DNA of 64,000 bases, from NCBI GenBank assembly GCA_947498815.1, contig CANMLU010000001.1:186001-250000 (forward strand), given 5' to 3'. The stretch's first letter is position 1. Each line of letters starts with the position of its first letter. The notes below the pieces were generated by a model, which searched no databases, was not told where the DNA came from, and worked only from the letters and a program-made list of their open reading frames with translations. This DNA comes from an uncultured Aquimarina sp. (GTDB lineage: Bacteria; Bacteroidota; Bacteroidia; Flavobacteriales; Flavobacteriaceae). Of the stretch, positions 52,866 to 62,598 are shown in pieces. A program made the translations under genes and the position numbers.

Positions 52866-54023
52866 CTACTCTAACCAAGATTTATGGTAGTCTTCATCAG
52901 CTATTTTCATGGCTTCTTCTGTAACCATTAATGGTTTAAAAGTGTCTACCATTACGGCTAGTTCGTCGGTTTTGGTTTTACCGATACTTCGTTCTACAGC
53001 TCCTGGGTGGGGTCCATGTGGAATCCCAGCAGGGTGTAAAGAAATATGTCCTGCATCTATATCGTTTCTACTCATAAAATCTCCATCTACATAATACAAG
53101 ACTTCATCGCTATCTATATTGCTATGATTATAGGGGGCTGGAATACTTTGTGGGTGATAGTCGTATAAACGAGGCACAAAAGAACAAATCACAAAGGCAT
53201 CTGTTTCAAAAGTTTGATGCACTGGTGGTGGTTGGTGTACTCGTCCGGTAATCGGTTCAAAATCATGAATCGAAAAGGCATATGGAAAATTAAAACCATC
53301 ATACCCAATAACATCAAAAGGATGGGTGGCGTAGACCATATCAAAAATTTCGTCCTGCTTTTTTACTTTGATTAAGAAATCCCCTTTTTCATTATTGGTT
53401 TCGAGTTCGTAAGGAGCTCTAAGATCTCGTTCACAAAACGGTGAGTGTTCTAATAACTGTCCAAACCAGTTGCGATATCTTTTTGGAGTATAAATAGGTC
53501 TTCTGGACTCTACGATAAATAAACGATTATCACTAGTGTCAAAATCTAGTTTGTAGATGGTTCCTCTTGGGATCAATATATAATCCCCATATTTAAAATC
53601 AAGATTACCCAAATGGCTTCTAAATTTTCCACTTCCGCGATGTACAAAAATTAGTTCATCGGCATCTGTGTTTTTATAGAAATAATCCGATGTCGACTCT
53701 TGTGGTGCAGATAAGATGATACTTGCGTCACTATTGGTGAGCACATTTTTTCTACTGGATAAATAATCTTTTTCTGGAGTTACTTTAAATCCGTGAAGAC
53801 GATAAGACTTGATATTGTTTTTTATGGCAATTTTTGGAGCAACACTATAACTTCCTTTAATTTCTTTTACTTGTGTGGGTCGGTGTTCGTGGTACATATT
53901 GGTTGACATCCCATCAAAACCAATAGTTCCAAATAATTGTTCGTAATATAAACTTCCATCAGGTTTTTTAAAGATGGTATGGCGTTTATGTGGTATTTCT
54001 CCTAGCTTGTGATAAAAAGGCAT
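52866..54023 (-). CDS. hmgA: Homogentisate 1,2-dioxygenase
   Basis: HmgA opens the homogentisate ring to maleylacetoacetate with Fe(II). The 385 residues form a cupin-like barrel with DELIFVHRGSGKFRSHLGNL, GDYILIPRGTIYKLDFD and the C-terminal iron motif region PRLYDYHPQSIPAPYNHSNI, HPAGIPHGPHPGAVERS with the His/Glu ligands. The product of hppD is the substrate here. Later steps (maleylacetoacetate isomerase, fumarylacetoacetase) are outside the window. Confidence 0.96.
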   Translation of the reverse strand: MPFYHKLGEIPHKRHTIFKKPDGSLYYEQLFGTIGFDGMSTNMYHEHRPTQVKEIKGSYSVAPKIAIKNNIKSYRLHGFKVTPEKDYLSSRKNVLTNSDASIILSAPQESTSDYFYKNTDADELIFVHRGSGKFRSHLGNLDFKYGDYILIPRGTIYKLDFDTSDNRLFIVESRRPIYTPKRYRNWFGQLLEHSPFCERDLRAPYELETNNEKGDFLIKVKKQDEIFDMVYATHPFDVIGYDGFNFPYAFSIHDFEPITGRVHQPPPVHQTFETDAFVICSFVPRLYDYHPQSIPAPYNHSNIDSDEVLYYVDGDFMSRNDIDAGHISLHPAGIPHGPHPGAVERSIGKTKTDELAVMVDTFKPLMVTEEAMKIADEDYHKSWLE

Positions 54024-54200
54024 GATACTATAAATTTTAAAATATGAACTACTTTTTCAAAAAGGTAATGAATAGTATGCCTGCCTTATTCCGGATTACG
54101 TTTAATAAGGTAGTGCAACAGTAGTAATAAATCCTGCCAAAACAAGTTCATAATAGTACAAATATCGGAAATATTTCTGTTCTTTGGGATACTGGATTTC

Positions 54201-56483
54201 TTAAAACCAAAAACCAACGCTAAAGAACCAGTTGCTTTCGTCTAATTCTGGGGAGTACGAATATTTTATTTGAACTGGCCCAGCAAAGGTTTCTAACCCG
54301 TAACCCATAGCATATCCAGTAAATTCGGGATCTTCAAACCATCTTCCGGTACTGAATAATTTATTACCAACATTTGCAAAATTTGCGGATAGGTTAATAT
54401 GATTCTTTTTAAATATTTCGTAGTCCACAGTTATTAATCCCTTCATAAAACTTCGTCCAGTTATCCCCAAAAAGTCATATCCGTAAAAAGGAATAAAATT
54501 GTTGATGGTTTTTGCACCAAACCCACCCAATAGAAAATCCAAAGAGTTAACAGAATTGTTTCCAATTTTGGTTCCTGCTTCAAAGGCAATATTCATAGAT
54601 GTTTTACGAAACAATGGAGTCGCATATCCTAGTTGAGCCTTTGCAATAGAAAATTCGTCAAAGCTATCCGTAAAATCCGATGAAAATAGATACGTATGAA
54701 CATCCCCCGCAAATAGAATTCCCCGTTTAGGAAAATACTTATTGTCATAAGTGTCAAATTTAATGTACCCAAAAGCGCTCCAGTAATCACTATCATCAAA
54801 TACTGTTCTTGGAATCTCGTTTTCATCTTCACCAAAAGTTTCCGAAATTATTCGAAGCCGCTTATATTCTGCTCCTAATCCAACCGAAAAAGTTTGTTTT
54901 AGTAAAGTTTCTGCATACCATTGTATATTAAAATCGGTATAATCGACATCAATGGTATTGATATCTAGATTTGGAATTTCTCCGAACTGCCCTATGAAAT
55001 CAAAGTCAATCGCTTTTTTGAAGTTTGTATAACGGTATTTTATTCCGGTACTCCAATAAAAACCATTATCGATATAGTAATCCAAATTATATCGAATATT
55101 ATCGCCCAGAGCCACATCCAACGATAATACATCATTATTAAATAACAAGTTTTTTTTGGTTAGATTAATCAATGCACCGGTTTGATATAAGTCATCATAA
55201 TGTAGAGCAAAACGCAATGACATTTTATTTTCACTTTCTTTAACATTAACGACCAACTCATTGCCATCTTCATGATCCACCAATCTATGACTCACTCGAT
55301 CAAAATTTCCAGTAGCCGATAAGTTGTTAATCCCTTCATTAAGTCTTTCGTATGTGGTAACGCTAGGTAGTTTTAATTTGAGTTTTCCTCGAATATATGC
55401 TCTTGTATATCTTGTGTTACCAGAGATTGCTAAACTTGTAAGCACTACTGTTTCAGAATTTTTAGGAATTTTTTTAATGGGGTTTGAAGGCTTTTGGCGA
55501 CGTGTGATTTCTTTTAATTGGTCAAAATTAGAAAATGCCGCTTTTTCTCCACTGGCAATAATTTCATCTGCCTTGTCAAAAGACATTACAGAAAAATCCA
55601 TGATAGAAGGTTTAATGTAAATATCTGTTTGAGCAACTTTTTCTTTCATAGCATTAAAAGTTCTGAAATTGCTAATCTGTAATAGAATGTTACCCACAGA
55701 ATTTAATTGATCATTGGTTAAAAGGCTATCTTGAACATCGATTCCTATTACAATTTCAGCACCTTTATCTCGTATTTCCTTTACAGGATAATTATTAGAA
55801 ACTCCACCATCTGTCATTAATATTCCTTTTAATTCAATTGGACTAAAAATAGAAGGTAAAGCACCGCTGGCCGCAACCGCTTCAGGTAAATAACCTTCGT
55901 CCAGTAATACTTGGTCTCCAGTTTCAATATTGGTGGACATACAAAAAAAAGGTATGGGTAACTTATCAAAATCATGAATGTCGTTTACATGAGCTGTAAA
56001 TCGGGAGAATTGATTATAAAAATTTTGTCCCTTGGATAGGCCGGTGGGTAATCCAATTTTAAAATTATCAAAAGGTAAGGTGACCGCATATTTTTCTGAG
56101 TCTTCTCGTTCATAAAAAGTCTTGGCATCTCGCGGGAGTTGATCTTGAATAAAAGCATCAAAATCTACAGATCTGAAAATAGAATCAAGTTCTTTTGCTC
56201 GATAGCCAGCGGCATACAATGCACCAACAATGGCTCCCATGCTTGTTCCGCCAATGTAATCGATACGGACTCCTGCATCTTCAATTACTTTAAGGGCTCC
56301 TATATGTGCTAGCCCCTTTGCACCACCGCCACTTAAAACTAATCCTACTTTTACATCTTGAGTAGCCGGGTCATCATGAGTTTGGATAGTTTCCTTTTCT
56401 TGTGACCAAACAACTTGAGAAAGGAATAATGCCTTTATAAGGAGTGTTAGAAAAAAAAGTTTAGGGGTATAACGTTTGATCAC
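54201..56483 (-). CDS. Patatin-like phospholipase with POTRA and BamA-like barrel
   Basis: The 760 residues begin with a signal peptide (about 1-27). The patatin domain shows the oxyanion motif GGGAKG (52-57), nucleophile elbow GTSMG with Ser81, and the catalytic Asp225 in MTDGGVSNNYPV. Residues about 350-420 form a single POTRA-like domain (VVLTSLAISGNTRYTRAYIR). The last 330 residues look like an Omp85/BamA 16-strand barrel ending FFSVGFWF. This is the PlpD-like (type Vd autotransporter) layout, in which the lipase may stay attached. It starts with GTG inside the uvrC stop (4-bp overlap). Confidence 0.92.
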   Translation of the reverse strand: MIKRYTPKLFFLTLLIKALFLSQVVWSQEKETIQTHDDPATQDVKVGLVLSGGGAKGLAHIGALKVIEDAGVRIDYIGGTSMGAIVGALYAAGYRAKELDSIFRSVDFDAFIQDQLPRDAKTFYEREDSEKYAVTLPFDNFKIGLPTGLSKGQNFYNQFSRFTAHVNDIHDFDKLPIPFFCMSTNIETGDQVLLDEGYLPEAVAASGALPSIFSPIELKGILMTDGGVSNNYPVKEIRDKGAEIVIGIDVQDSLLTNDQLNSVGNILLQISNFRTFNAMKEKVAQTDIYIKPSIMDFSVMSFDKADEIIASGEKAAFSNFDQLKEITRRQKPSNPIKKIPKNSETVVLTSLAISGNTRYTRAYIRGKLKLKLPSVTTYERLNEGINNLSATGNFDRVSHRLVDHEDGNELVVNVKESENKMSLRFALHYDDLYQTGALINLTKKNLLFNNDVLSLDVALGDNIRYNLDYYIDNGFYWSTGIKYRYTNFKKAIDFDFIGQFGEIPNLDINTIDVDYTDFNIQWYAETLLKQTFSVGLGAEYKRLRIISETFGEDENEIPRTVFDDSDYWSAFGYIKFDTYDNKYFPKRGILFAGDVHTYLFSSDFTDSFDEFSIAKAQLGYATPLFRKTSMNIAFEAGTKIGNNSVNSLDFLLGGFGAKTINNFIPFYGYDFLGITGRSFMKGLITVDYEIFKKNHINLSANFANVGNKLFSTGRWFEDPEFTGYAMGYGLETFAGPVQIKYSYSPELDESNWFFSVGFWF

Positions 56484-58285
56484 GATTTATCTTTTTTAGA
56501 AAGATAGTAATTATATACTTTGGTTGCGCGAGAATCTCCGACCACTTCTACCAACTCTTCCCTTGAAGCTTCGCTAATCCTTTTTACAGATCTAAAATGT
56601 TTTAATAAGTCTACAACGGTTTTTTCTCCAATTCCAGGGATGGAGTCAAGTTCGGTATCTAATGCGGCCTTACTTCGTTTTTGCCTGTGAAAAGTGATGC
56701 CAAATCGATGAGCTTCATTTCGTAAATGCTGTATTACCTTTAACGATTCTGACTTTTTATCCAAATACAACGGGATCGAATCACCTGGATAGTAAATTTC
56801 TTCTAACCTTTTGGCGATACCTATAATGGTTATTTTACCTCTTAAGCCTAAATCATCCAGTGCTTTTAACCCCGATGACAACTGTCCTTTTCCTCCGTCC
56901 ACAATAACGAGTTGAGGTAATGACTGTTCTTCATCTAATAATCGTTTATATCTGCGATAGACTACTTCTTCCATGGAGGCAAAATCATTGGCTCCCTCTA
57001 CGGTTTTGATGTTGAATTTTCGGTATTCTTTTTTGCTGGGCTTCCCATTTTTGAAAACCACACAAGCGGCAACTGGGTTTGTTCCTTGGATATTTGAATT
57101 GTCAAAACATTCGATATGACTGGGCTCTACGGGCAACCTTAAATCTTTCTTCATTTGAGCCATTAATCGTTTTGTATGACGATCAGGATCAATAATCTTT
57201 ATTTGCTTAAAGCGTTCTTGCCTGAAATATTTCGCGTTTCTTAAAGATAAGTCTAGTATTTTCTTTTTATCACCTAATTGAGGAACCATAATCTTTAAAT
57301 CTTCACCTACTTCTACCTTAAAAGGGACATATATTTCTTTTGATTTTGAATCAAACCGCTGTCGTAATTCGATAATGGCCAATTCCAATAGTTCTTTATC
57401 AGATTCGTCTAATTTCTTCTTGATTTCTGTGGTGTGAGACCGTATTATAGAACCATATGAAAGTTGAAAAAAATTGACATAACCGTAGGATTCATCGGAT
57501 AGAATTGAAAATACATCTACATTGCTTATTTTGGGGTTCACCACTGTAGATTTGGATTGGTAGTTTTCGAGGACCTCAATTTTTTCTTTAATTCTTTGGG
57601 CATCTTCAAACTCCATTTTCTTGGCGTGATCGGTCATTTGATTTCTAAAGCGATTTAGAGAATCTTTAAAATTTCCTTTTACAATTTGTCGAATAGCATT
57701 AAGATTATCGATATACTCTTTTTCATCCTGTAAACCTTCGCATGGACCTTTACAATTACCCAAATGATATTCTAAACAAACCTTGTATTTACCATTATCA
57801 ATTTTTTCTTGAGACAAATCATAGGTACAAGTTCGAAGCTGATATAAACCTTTAATAAGATCCAATAGGGTGTTTACTGTTTTGAAATTGGTATATGGGC
57901 CATAATATTCCGATCCATCTTTGATCAAATTACGTGTAGGAAAAATTCTGGGAAAACGCTCTTTTTTAATACATATCCACGGATACGTTTTATCATCCTT
58001 GAGCATTACATTAAAACGAGGTTGGTACTTTTTGATTAGATTATTCTCCAACAGTAATGCATCGGTCTCTGTATCCACAACAATATGCTTTATTGAGCGA
58101 ATTTTTTTTACCAGAACCTTGGTTTTGTAATTGTCGTGATTCTTATTAAAATAAGAAGCAACGCGTTTTTTAAGGTTTTTGGCTTTACCAACATACAACA
58201 ACTTATCGTCCTTGTCGTAATATTGATAAACGCCAGGATTATTTGGTAATGTTTTAAGTTGTATGTCTAAAGAAGCTTCTTGCAT
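56480..58285 (-). CDS. uvrC: UvrABC system protein C
   Basis: UvrC makes both incisions in nucleotide excision repair. The 601 residues have a GIY-YIG N-terminus (NNPGVYQYYDKDDKLLYVGK, then AKNLKKRVASYF), a UVR motif (RNQMTDHAKKMEFEDAQRIK), an RNase-H-like C-terminal nuclease (ECFDNSNIQGTNPVAACVVF, LVIVDGGKGQLSSGL) and a helix-hairpin-helix end (IPGIGEKTVVDLLKHF). It is complete, ends in a 4-bp overlap with the patatin gene and probably leads that operon. Confidence 0.97.
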   Translation of the reverse strand: MQEASLDIQLKTLPNNPGVYQYYDKDDKLLYVGKAKNLKKRVASYFNKNHDNYKTKVLVKKIRSIKHIVVDTETDALLLENNLIKKYQPRFNVMLKDDKTYPWICIKKERFPRIFPTRNLIKDGSEYYGPYTNFKTVNTLLDLIKGLYQLRTCTYDLSQEKIDNGKYKVCLEYHLGNCKGPCEGLQDEKEYIDNLNAIRQIVKGNFKDSLNRFRNQMTDHAKKMEFEDAQRIKEKIEVLENYQSKSTVVNPKISNVDVFSILSDESYGYVNFFQLSYGSIIRSHTTEIKKKLDESDKELLELAIIELRQRFDSKSKEIYVPFKVEVGEDLKIMVPQLGDKKKILDLSLRNAKYFRQERFKQIKIIDPDRHTKRLMAQMKKDLRLPVEPSHIECFDNSNIQGTNPVAACVVFKNGKPSKKEYRKFNIKTVEGANDFASMEEVVYRRYKRLLDEEQSLPQLVIVDGGKGQLSSGLKALDDLGLRGKITIIGIAKRLEEIYYPGDSIPLYLDKKSESLKVIQHLRNEAHRFGITFHRQKRSKAALDTELDSIPGIGEKTVVDLLKHFRSVKRISEASREELVEVVGDSRATKVYNYYLSKKDKS

Positions 58286-58452
58286 TTTCCAATTGTAAAG
58301 TTAAGAGTTTAGCTTAATTGAAGTATATAGTTATCAAGTTTAAATTTTGTTAAACCCTAATCAGAAAATGATTTTGTATTAAAAAATGGGTTAATCCCAT
58401 AATACATATTGATTTTTCTTACATTAGTAGTTCTAATTGCAATGTCGATTTT

Positions 58453-58881
58453 TTGGAAGAAGAAAAGAAAATAATTGGTAGAACTGATAAAGTAGATTTT
58501 CCGCTTTTGGAGTTGGCAGCTATCGATGCCAAGATCGATACAGGTGCATATTCTTCAAGTATACATTGCGTTGATATCAGAGAAATAGATCAAACATTAC
58601 AATGTAGTTTTCTGGATGCGACACATCCAGAGTACAATGGCAAAAGATTTACCTTTAAAAATTATGACATGTCTGCTGTAAAAAGCAATAGTGGAAAGGT
58701 AGAAATGAGATATGCCATACGAACTCAAATCATTGTATTTAATAAAACTTATCCAATAACGTTTACCCTATCTCCTCGTGATGATATGCGTTTTCCTGTG
58801 TTAATTGGCCGTAAATTTTTAAGTGGAAAATTTTTGGTGGATCCGCAACTAGAAAACCAGTCTTATAACCAAAAACTATAA
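58453..58881 (+). CDS. Retropepsin-like ATP-dependent zinc protease family (RimB-like)
   Basis: The 142 residues start at a TTG (58453) and show the retropepsin signature [14 protein letters not shown] with Asp29-Thr30-Gly31 as the single catalytic triplet (dimer needed). Further motifs are [13 protein letters not shown] and [18 protein letters not shown]. Proteins of this family pair with RimK, and RimB of Pseudomonas was reported as a protease acting on RimK-added glutamates. The stop codon overlaps the rimK start, showing coupling. The substrate is not known. Confidence 0.88.
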   Translation: MEEEKKIIGRTDKVDFPLLELAAIDAKIDTGAYSSSIHCVDIREIDQTLQCSFLDATHPEYNGKRFTFKNYDMSAVKSNSGKVEMRYAIRTQIIVFNKTYPITFTLSPRDDMRFPVLIGRKFLSGKFLVDPQLENQSYNQKL

Positions 58882-59753
58882 TGAATATCAAAATCTTGTC
58901 GCGTAGTGCGAATTTATATTCAACCAATGCACTTGTGCAAGCTGCAGTAAAACGAAAGCATAATGTACAAGTAATAGATCCTCTTAATTGCGATATAGTA
59001 ATCGAAAGGCAAAAACCAGAGATTTATTATCGTGGCAGAAAACTAGATCACGTAGATGCTGTCATCCCCAGGATAGGGTCTTCGATTACTTTTTATGGGA
59101 CTGCGGTAGTCCGACAGTTCGAAATGATGAATGTGTTGACTACATTAAAGTCACAAGCACTTGTACAATCTAGAGATAAGTTAAGAAGCCTTCAAATTTT
59201 ATCCAAAGCAGGATTGGGACTTCCTAAAACTGTATTTACCAATTATTCAAAAGATGTTTCCGAAGTGATATCACATGTTGGTGGGGCACCACTCATTATT
59301 AAACTTCTAGAAGGAACTCAAGGATTAGGTGTAGTACTTGCCGAAACCACCACAGCAGCAGAGTCGGTATTAGAAGCCTTTAATGGATTGCAAGCAAGAG
59401 TTATTGTGCAAGAATTTATAAAGGAAGCCAAAGGTGCAGATATAAGAGCTTTTGTTGTTGATGGCGAAGTTGTAGGCGCAATGAAAAGACAAGGTAAAGA
59501 AGGAGAATTTAGATCCAATTTACACCGGGGGGGCACAGCGACTATAATTAGATTGAGTAGGCATGAGGAACAAGCAGCTATAATGGCTGCGAAATCTTTG
59601 AAAATGGGAGTAGCGGGAGTAGATCTATTGCAAAGTGATCGCGGACCTCTAATACTTGAGGTGAATTCTTCTCCAGGATTAGAAGGAATAGAAAGCGCTA
59701 CGGGAAATGATATTGCGAAATCTATTATTCGCTATATCGAAAGAAGTATTTGA
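58881..59753 (+). CDS. rimK: RimK family alpha-L-glutamate ligase
   Basis: RimK adds glutamate to the C-terminus of ribosomal protein S6 in E. coli, and relatives make other poly-amino-acid tails. The 290 residues are a RimK-type ATP-grasp ligase: N-terminal [69 protein letters not shown] and a Mg-binding [20 protein letters not shown]. It overlaps the RimB-like gene by one base and precedes an aspartoacylase-like gene by 4 bp, so the three work together. Confidence 0.94.
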   Translation: MNIKILSRSANLYSTNALVQAAVKRKHNVQVIDPLNCDIVIERQKPEIYYRGRKLDHVDAVIPRIGSSITFYGTAVVRQFEMMNVLTTLKSQALVQSRDKLRSLQILSKAGLGLPKTVFTNYSKDVSEVISHVGGAPLIIKLLEGTQGLGVVLAETTTAAESVLEAFNGLQARVIVQEFIKEAKGADIRAFVVDGEVVGAMKRQGKEGEFRSNLHRGGTATIIRLSRHEEQAAIMAAKSLKMGVAGVDLLQSDRGPLILEVNSSPGLEGIESATGNDIAKSIIRYIERSI

Positions 59754-59757
59754 AAAT

Positions 59758-60738
59758 ATGGCAAAAATTACAGAAAATAACATTTTAAATATTCTAGGTA
59801 AAGAGGTTTTACCCGACACGAGCACGACGATTAATTTTAATATTGCCAAGCTGTACACTTCTACCAAGGTAGAGATACCTATTATTATTGAAAGATCAAA
59901 AATACCTGGGCCAACAGTACTTATAACTGCAGGTATTCATGGAGATGAAATCAACGGGGTTGAGGTTGTACGCCAAATCATTGCAAAAAAAATAAATAAA
60001 CCTCAAAAAGGGAGCATAATCTGCATTCCGGTTCTAAATGTATTTGGGTTTTTGAATATGGATCGGTTTTTTCCGGATGGCAGAGATTTGAACAGGGTCT
60101 TTCCTGGAACAAAAAATGGCTCTTTAGCGAGTCGTTTTGCATATCAATTCATTAATGAAATATTACCAGTGGCAGATTTTTGTTTAGACTTTCACACTGG
60201 TGGTGCGAGTAGATTTAATGCTCCACATATTAGAGTAGACCCAAAGAATGAAGGATTGGTAGAGTTGGCCAAAATATTCAATGCTCCTTTTACACTTTTG
60301 TCAAAAAATCTAGAGGGATCTTATCGTGCTACTTGCGCAAAGAAAGGGATAAATATATTATTATTTGAAGGTGGGAAATCTCAAAATAGCACCAAAGAAA
60401 TTGCTGTTGAAGGCGTACATGGGGCAATGAGAATACTTGATCATTTAGGGATGTTGGGTGAAGATTTTGAAGCGCCTGTTCCCGAGTCCAAGAGTATTAT
60501 GATTGTAAAAAGTTTGTGGATGAGAGCCAAGTATAGCGGATTACTTCACATAAAAATACCTATCGGAAAGCATGTAGAAAAAGGAGAAATCCTGGCTACT
60601 ATTACGGACCCTTACGGTAAAATGAGACATGTGGTCAAGGCCAGTAATGAAGGGTATGTTATTAATGTAAATGAAGCCCCAATTGTATATAAAGGCGATG
60701 CGATTTTTAGGATTACTAAAGAATTGGTCAATGAATAA
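59758..60738 (+). CDS. Succinylglutamate desuccinylase/aspartoacylase family protein
   Basis: The start is the ATG at 59758 (MAKITENNILNILGKEVLPD), giving 326 residues. The zinc-binding motif TAGIHGDEINGVEVV (His...Glu) and later DFCLDFHTGGASRFNA (His) match the M14-like AstE/AspA family, which cleaves amide bonds of N-acyl amino acids. A biotinyl-like/barrel-sandwich C-terminus (GLLHIKIPIGKHVEKGEILA) is present, as in the subfamily linked with RimK. It could remove a RimK-added residue or process an acylated amino acid; that is inference. It overlaps the next gene by 8 bp. Confidence 0.9.
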   Translation: MAKITENNILNILGKEVLPDTSTTINFNIAKLYTSTKVEIPIIIERSKIPGPTVLITAGIHGDEINGVEVVRQIIAKKINKPQKGSIICIPVLNVFGFLNMDRFFPDGRDLNRVFPGTKNGSLASRFAYQFINEILPVADFCLDFHTGGASRFNAPHIRVDPKNEGLVELAKIFNAPFTLLSKNLEGSYRATCAKKGINILLFEGGKSQNSTKEIAVEGVHGAMRILDHLGMLGEDFEAPVPESKSIMIVKSLWMRAKYSGLLHIKIPIGKHVEKGEILATITDPYGKMRHVVKASNEGYVINVNEAPIVYKGDAIFRITKELVNE

Positions 60739-61300
60739 ACAAGAATTACGTACTAAATACAAGGCACTTAGATCCGAACTTACTGAAGATGAAATTGAAA
60801 ATTTAAGTATGGAGGTCGCTAATCAACTTCTTAAATTACCCATTTGGGAAAAGTCGTATTATCATATCTTTTTACCAATACTAAAACAGAAGGAGATTAA
60901 TACAGAATATATACTACACATTCTTCAAGGTAAGGACAAGAATGTAATAGTGTCTAAGAGCAATTTTGACGCTCATACACTAGAACATTTTTTGCTCACA
61001 GATACTACTGTGCTTCAAGTAAATTCATGGGGAATTCCTGAGCCTGAGGATGGCATTCCAATTCCGGAAAATAAAATAGAAGTAGTTTTTGTGCCCTTAT
61101 TGGCCTTCGACAAAATGGGAAATAGGGTAGGTTATGGCAAAGGTTTTTATGATAAGTTTTTGGCTAAGTGTAATCCAGAAACGATAAAAATTGGCCTTTC
61201 TTTTTTTGATGCAGAAAATTCAATTGATAGGACGATTCCTTCAGATATGCGCATAGATTACTGTGTAACTCCTAAAAATACATACATATTTAAGAATTAA
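60731..61300 (+). CDS. 5-formyltetrahydrofolate cyclo-ligase
   Basis: This enzyme converts 5-formyl-THF to 5,10-methenyl-THF with ATP. The ATG at 60731 gives 189 residues starting MNKQELRTKYKALRSEL. The ATP-binding Gly-rich motif VGYGKGFYDKFL and FVPLLAFDKMGNRVG are intact. The gene overlaps the aspartoacylase-like gene by 8 bp, so it is in the same operon, though no functional link is known. Confidence 0.95.
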   Translation: MNKQELRTKYKALRSELTEDEIENLSMEVANQLLKLPIWEKSYYHIFLPILKQKEINTEYILHILQGKDKNVIVSKSNFDAHTLEHFLLTDTTVLQVNSWGIPEPEDGIPIPENKIEVVFVPLLAFDKMGNRVGYGKGFYDKFLAKCNPETIKIGLSFFDAENSIDRTIPSDMRIDYCVTPKNTYIFKN

Positions 61301-61367
61301 TTAACATTTCTTGCATTCAAGGATACTTTGTGGTATATTCGAAGCTATTAATTTTTTTAGCCCTAGA

Positions 61368-61778
61368 ATGTCCCCAAATATAGAAAGCGTTTGTATCATC
61401 GATGACGATGGTATCTACATTAATTTAGTAAGTAAAATCATTGAACTTAGAAAGCTATCTGAATCCGTTTTGGTATTTAATAACGGTAAAGAGGCTATTG
61501 ATTTTTTTCAAAATTCTGTAATTCAAGAAGAAGCCGAGGTGCCTCAAGTTATTCTTTTGGATATTAATATGCCTGTGATGGATGGATGGGAGTTTCTGCA
61601 CGAATTTTCAAAAATTAAAAACAGAATCAGTGAGAAAATAGAACTCTACGTAGTAAGTTCTTCTATCGATTCAAGAGAAATAGAACGAGCCAAATCGATC
61701 GATATCGTATCCGATTATCTTACAAAACCAATTAATCTTGATGATTTTGATAAAGTTTTTAAACAAAAAGTAGCTTAA
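61368..61778 (+). CDS. CheY-like single-domain response regulator
   Basis: The 136 residues from the ATG at 61368 are one receiver domain. The acidic triad is IIDDDG (Asp12-Asp14), the phospho-acceptor is Asp65 in VILLDINMPVMDGWEF and the conserved Lys lies in YLTKPINLDD. No output domain is present, so it acts by protein contact or in a phosphorelay. The partner kinase is not nearby. The upstream TTG at 61311 would add 19 residues that do not look like receiver sequence. It is convergent with lspA with a 4-bp overlap. Confidence 0.93.
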   Translation: MSPNIESVCIIDDDGIYINLVSKIIELRKLSESVLVFNNGKEAIDFFQNSVIQEEAEVPQVILLDINMPVMDGWEFLHEFSKIKNRISEKIELYVVSSSIDSREIERAKSIDIVSDYLTKPINLDDFDKVFKQKVA

Positions 61779-62380
61779 TTTCCTTTAGGGAAAGCTTTTT
61801 TATTGAAAATAATTAATAAAAACACTCCAACACTTATTGCCGAATCGGCAATATTAAAAACGGGATCAAAGAAAGAAAAATGATCACCTCCCCAAAAAGG
61901 AATCCATTCTGGTAATGTATCATTGTAAAATGTAAATTGTATCATGTCTACTACCTTACCATAAAATAGACTTTCATAACCACCACCTTCAGGTAAAAAA
62001 CTAGCAACATTGGTTAGTGTACTTTCTCCAAAAAGTACGCCATAAAGCAATGAATCAATTATGTTTCCTAGTGCACCCGCAAAAATCAAAGCGATACAAA
62101 AGGTCAATATTCTTGGGCTTTCTTTACGTACAGAATCATAGAGCCAATACCCAATTCCTGTAATAGCAGCTAATCTAAATAAGGTAAGGATAAGTTTGCC
62201 GTAACTACCAGGGAGTTCAAAACCCCATGCCATTCCTTTGTTTTCTACAAATACAATTCGAAACCAATTGAACACCTGAATCTCTTCTTGTATTGTGAAA
62301 TGTGTTTTAATATATACTTTGGTGATTTGGTCAATTAGTAATACTAAAACAATAACTAAAATGGATTTTTTCAAAGACAT
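61775..62380 (-). CDS. lspA: Lipoprotein signal peptidase
   Basis: LspA cleaves the signal peptide from prolipoproteins at the lipid-modified Cys. I take the start at ATG 62380 (MSLKKSILVIVLVLLIDQIT), 201 residues; an upstream ATG adds eight. Four transmembrane helices are visible. Motifs are LLIDQITKVYIKTHF, NKGMAWGF, the catalytic Asp in GNIIDSLLYG and the second Asp in FNIADSAISVG. An insert with ESLFYGKVVDMIQ is typical of Bacteroidota LspA. Many lipoproteins in this window are its substrates. Confidence 0.95.
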   Translation of the reverse strand: MSLKKSILVIVLVLLIDQITKVYIKTHFTIQEEIQVFNWFRIVFVENKGMAWGFELPGSYGKLILTLFRLAAITGIGYWLYDSVRKESPRILTFCIALIFAGALGNIIDSLLYGVLFGESTLTNVASFLPEGGGYESLFYGKVVDMIQFTFYNDTLPEWIPFWGGDHFSFFDPVFNIADSAISVGVFLLIIFNKKAFPKGN

Positions 62381-62519
62381 ACAGATATCAATTTGTGCTG
62401 GCATTAAGGATTATGACGGACAAAAATAGTATTTTATTTTGTTTTATAGTTACTTATAGCGCTGGTAATGGGTTTTATATGAAAAGGAGGTATAGATTTT
62501 GGTAATCTTAAAAACAAAA

Positions 62520-62564
62520 AAAAGAATTTAGCAACCTTATAAATATAGGTTGCTAAATTCTTTT
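62520..62564 (-). terminator. Strong intrinsic terminator
   Basis: AAAAGAATTTAGCAACCT and its exact complement form an 18-bp stem around a 9-nt AT loop, with a T run on the minus strand. It lies 35 bp past the DUF4097-like gene stop. Confidence 0.9.
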
Positions 62565-62598
62565 ACACTTAAAATTAAGTTATTATTGACCGAACGTT

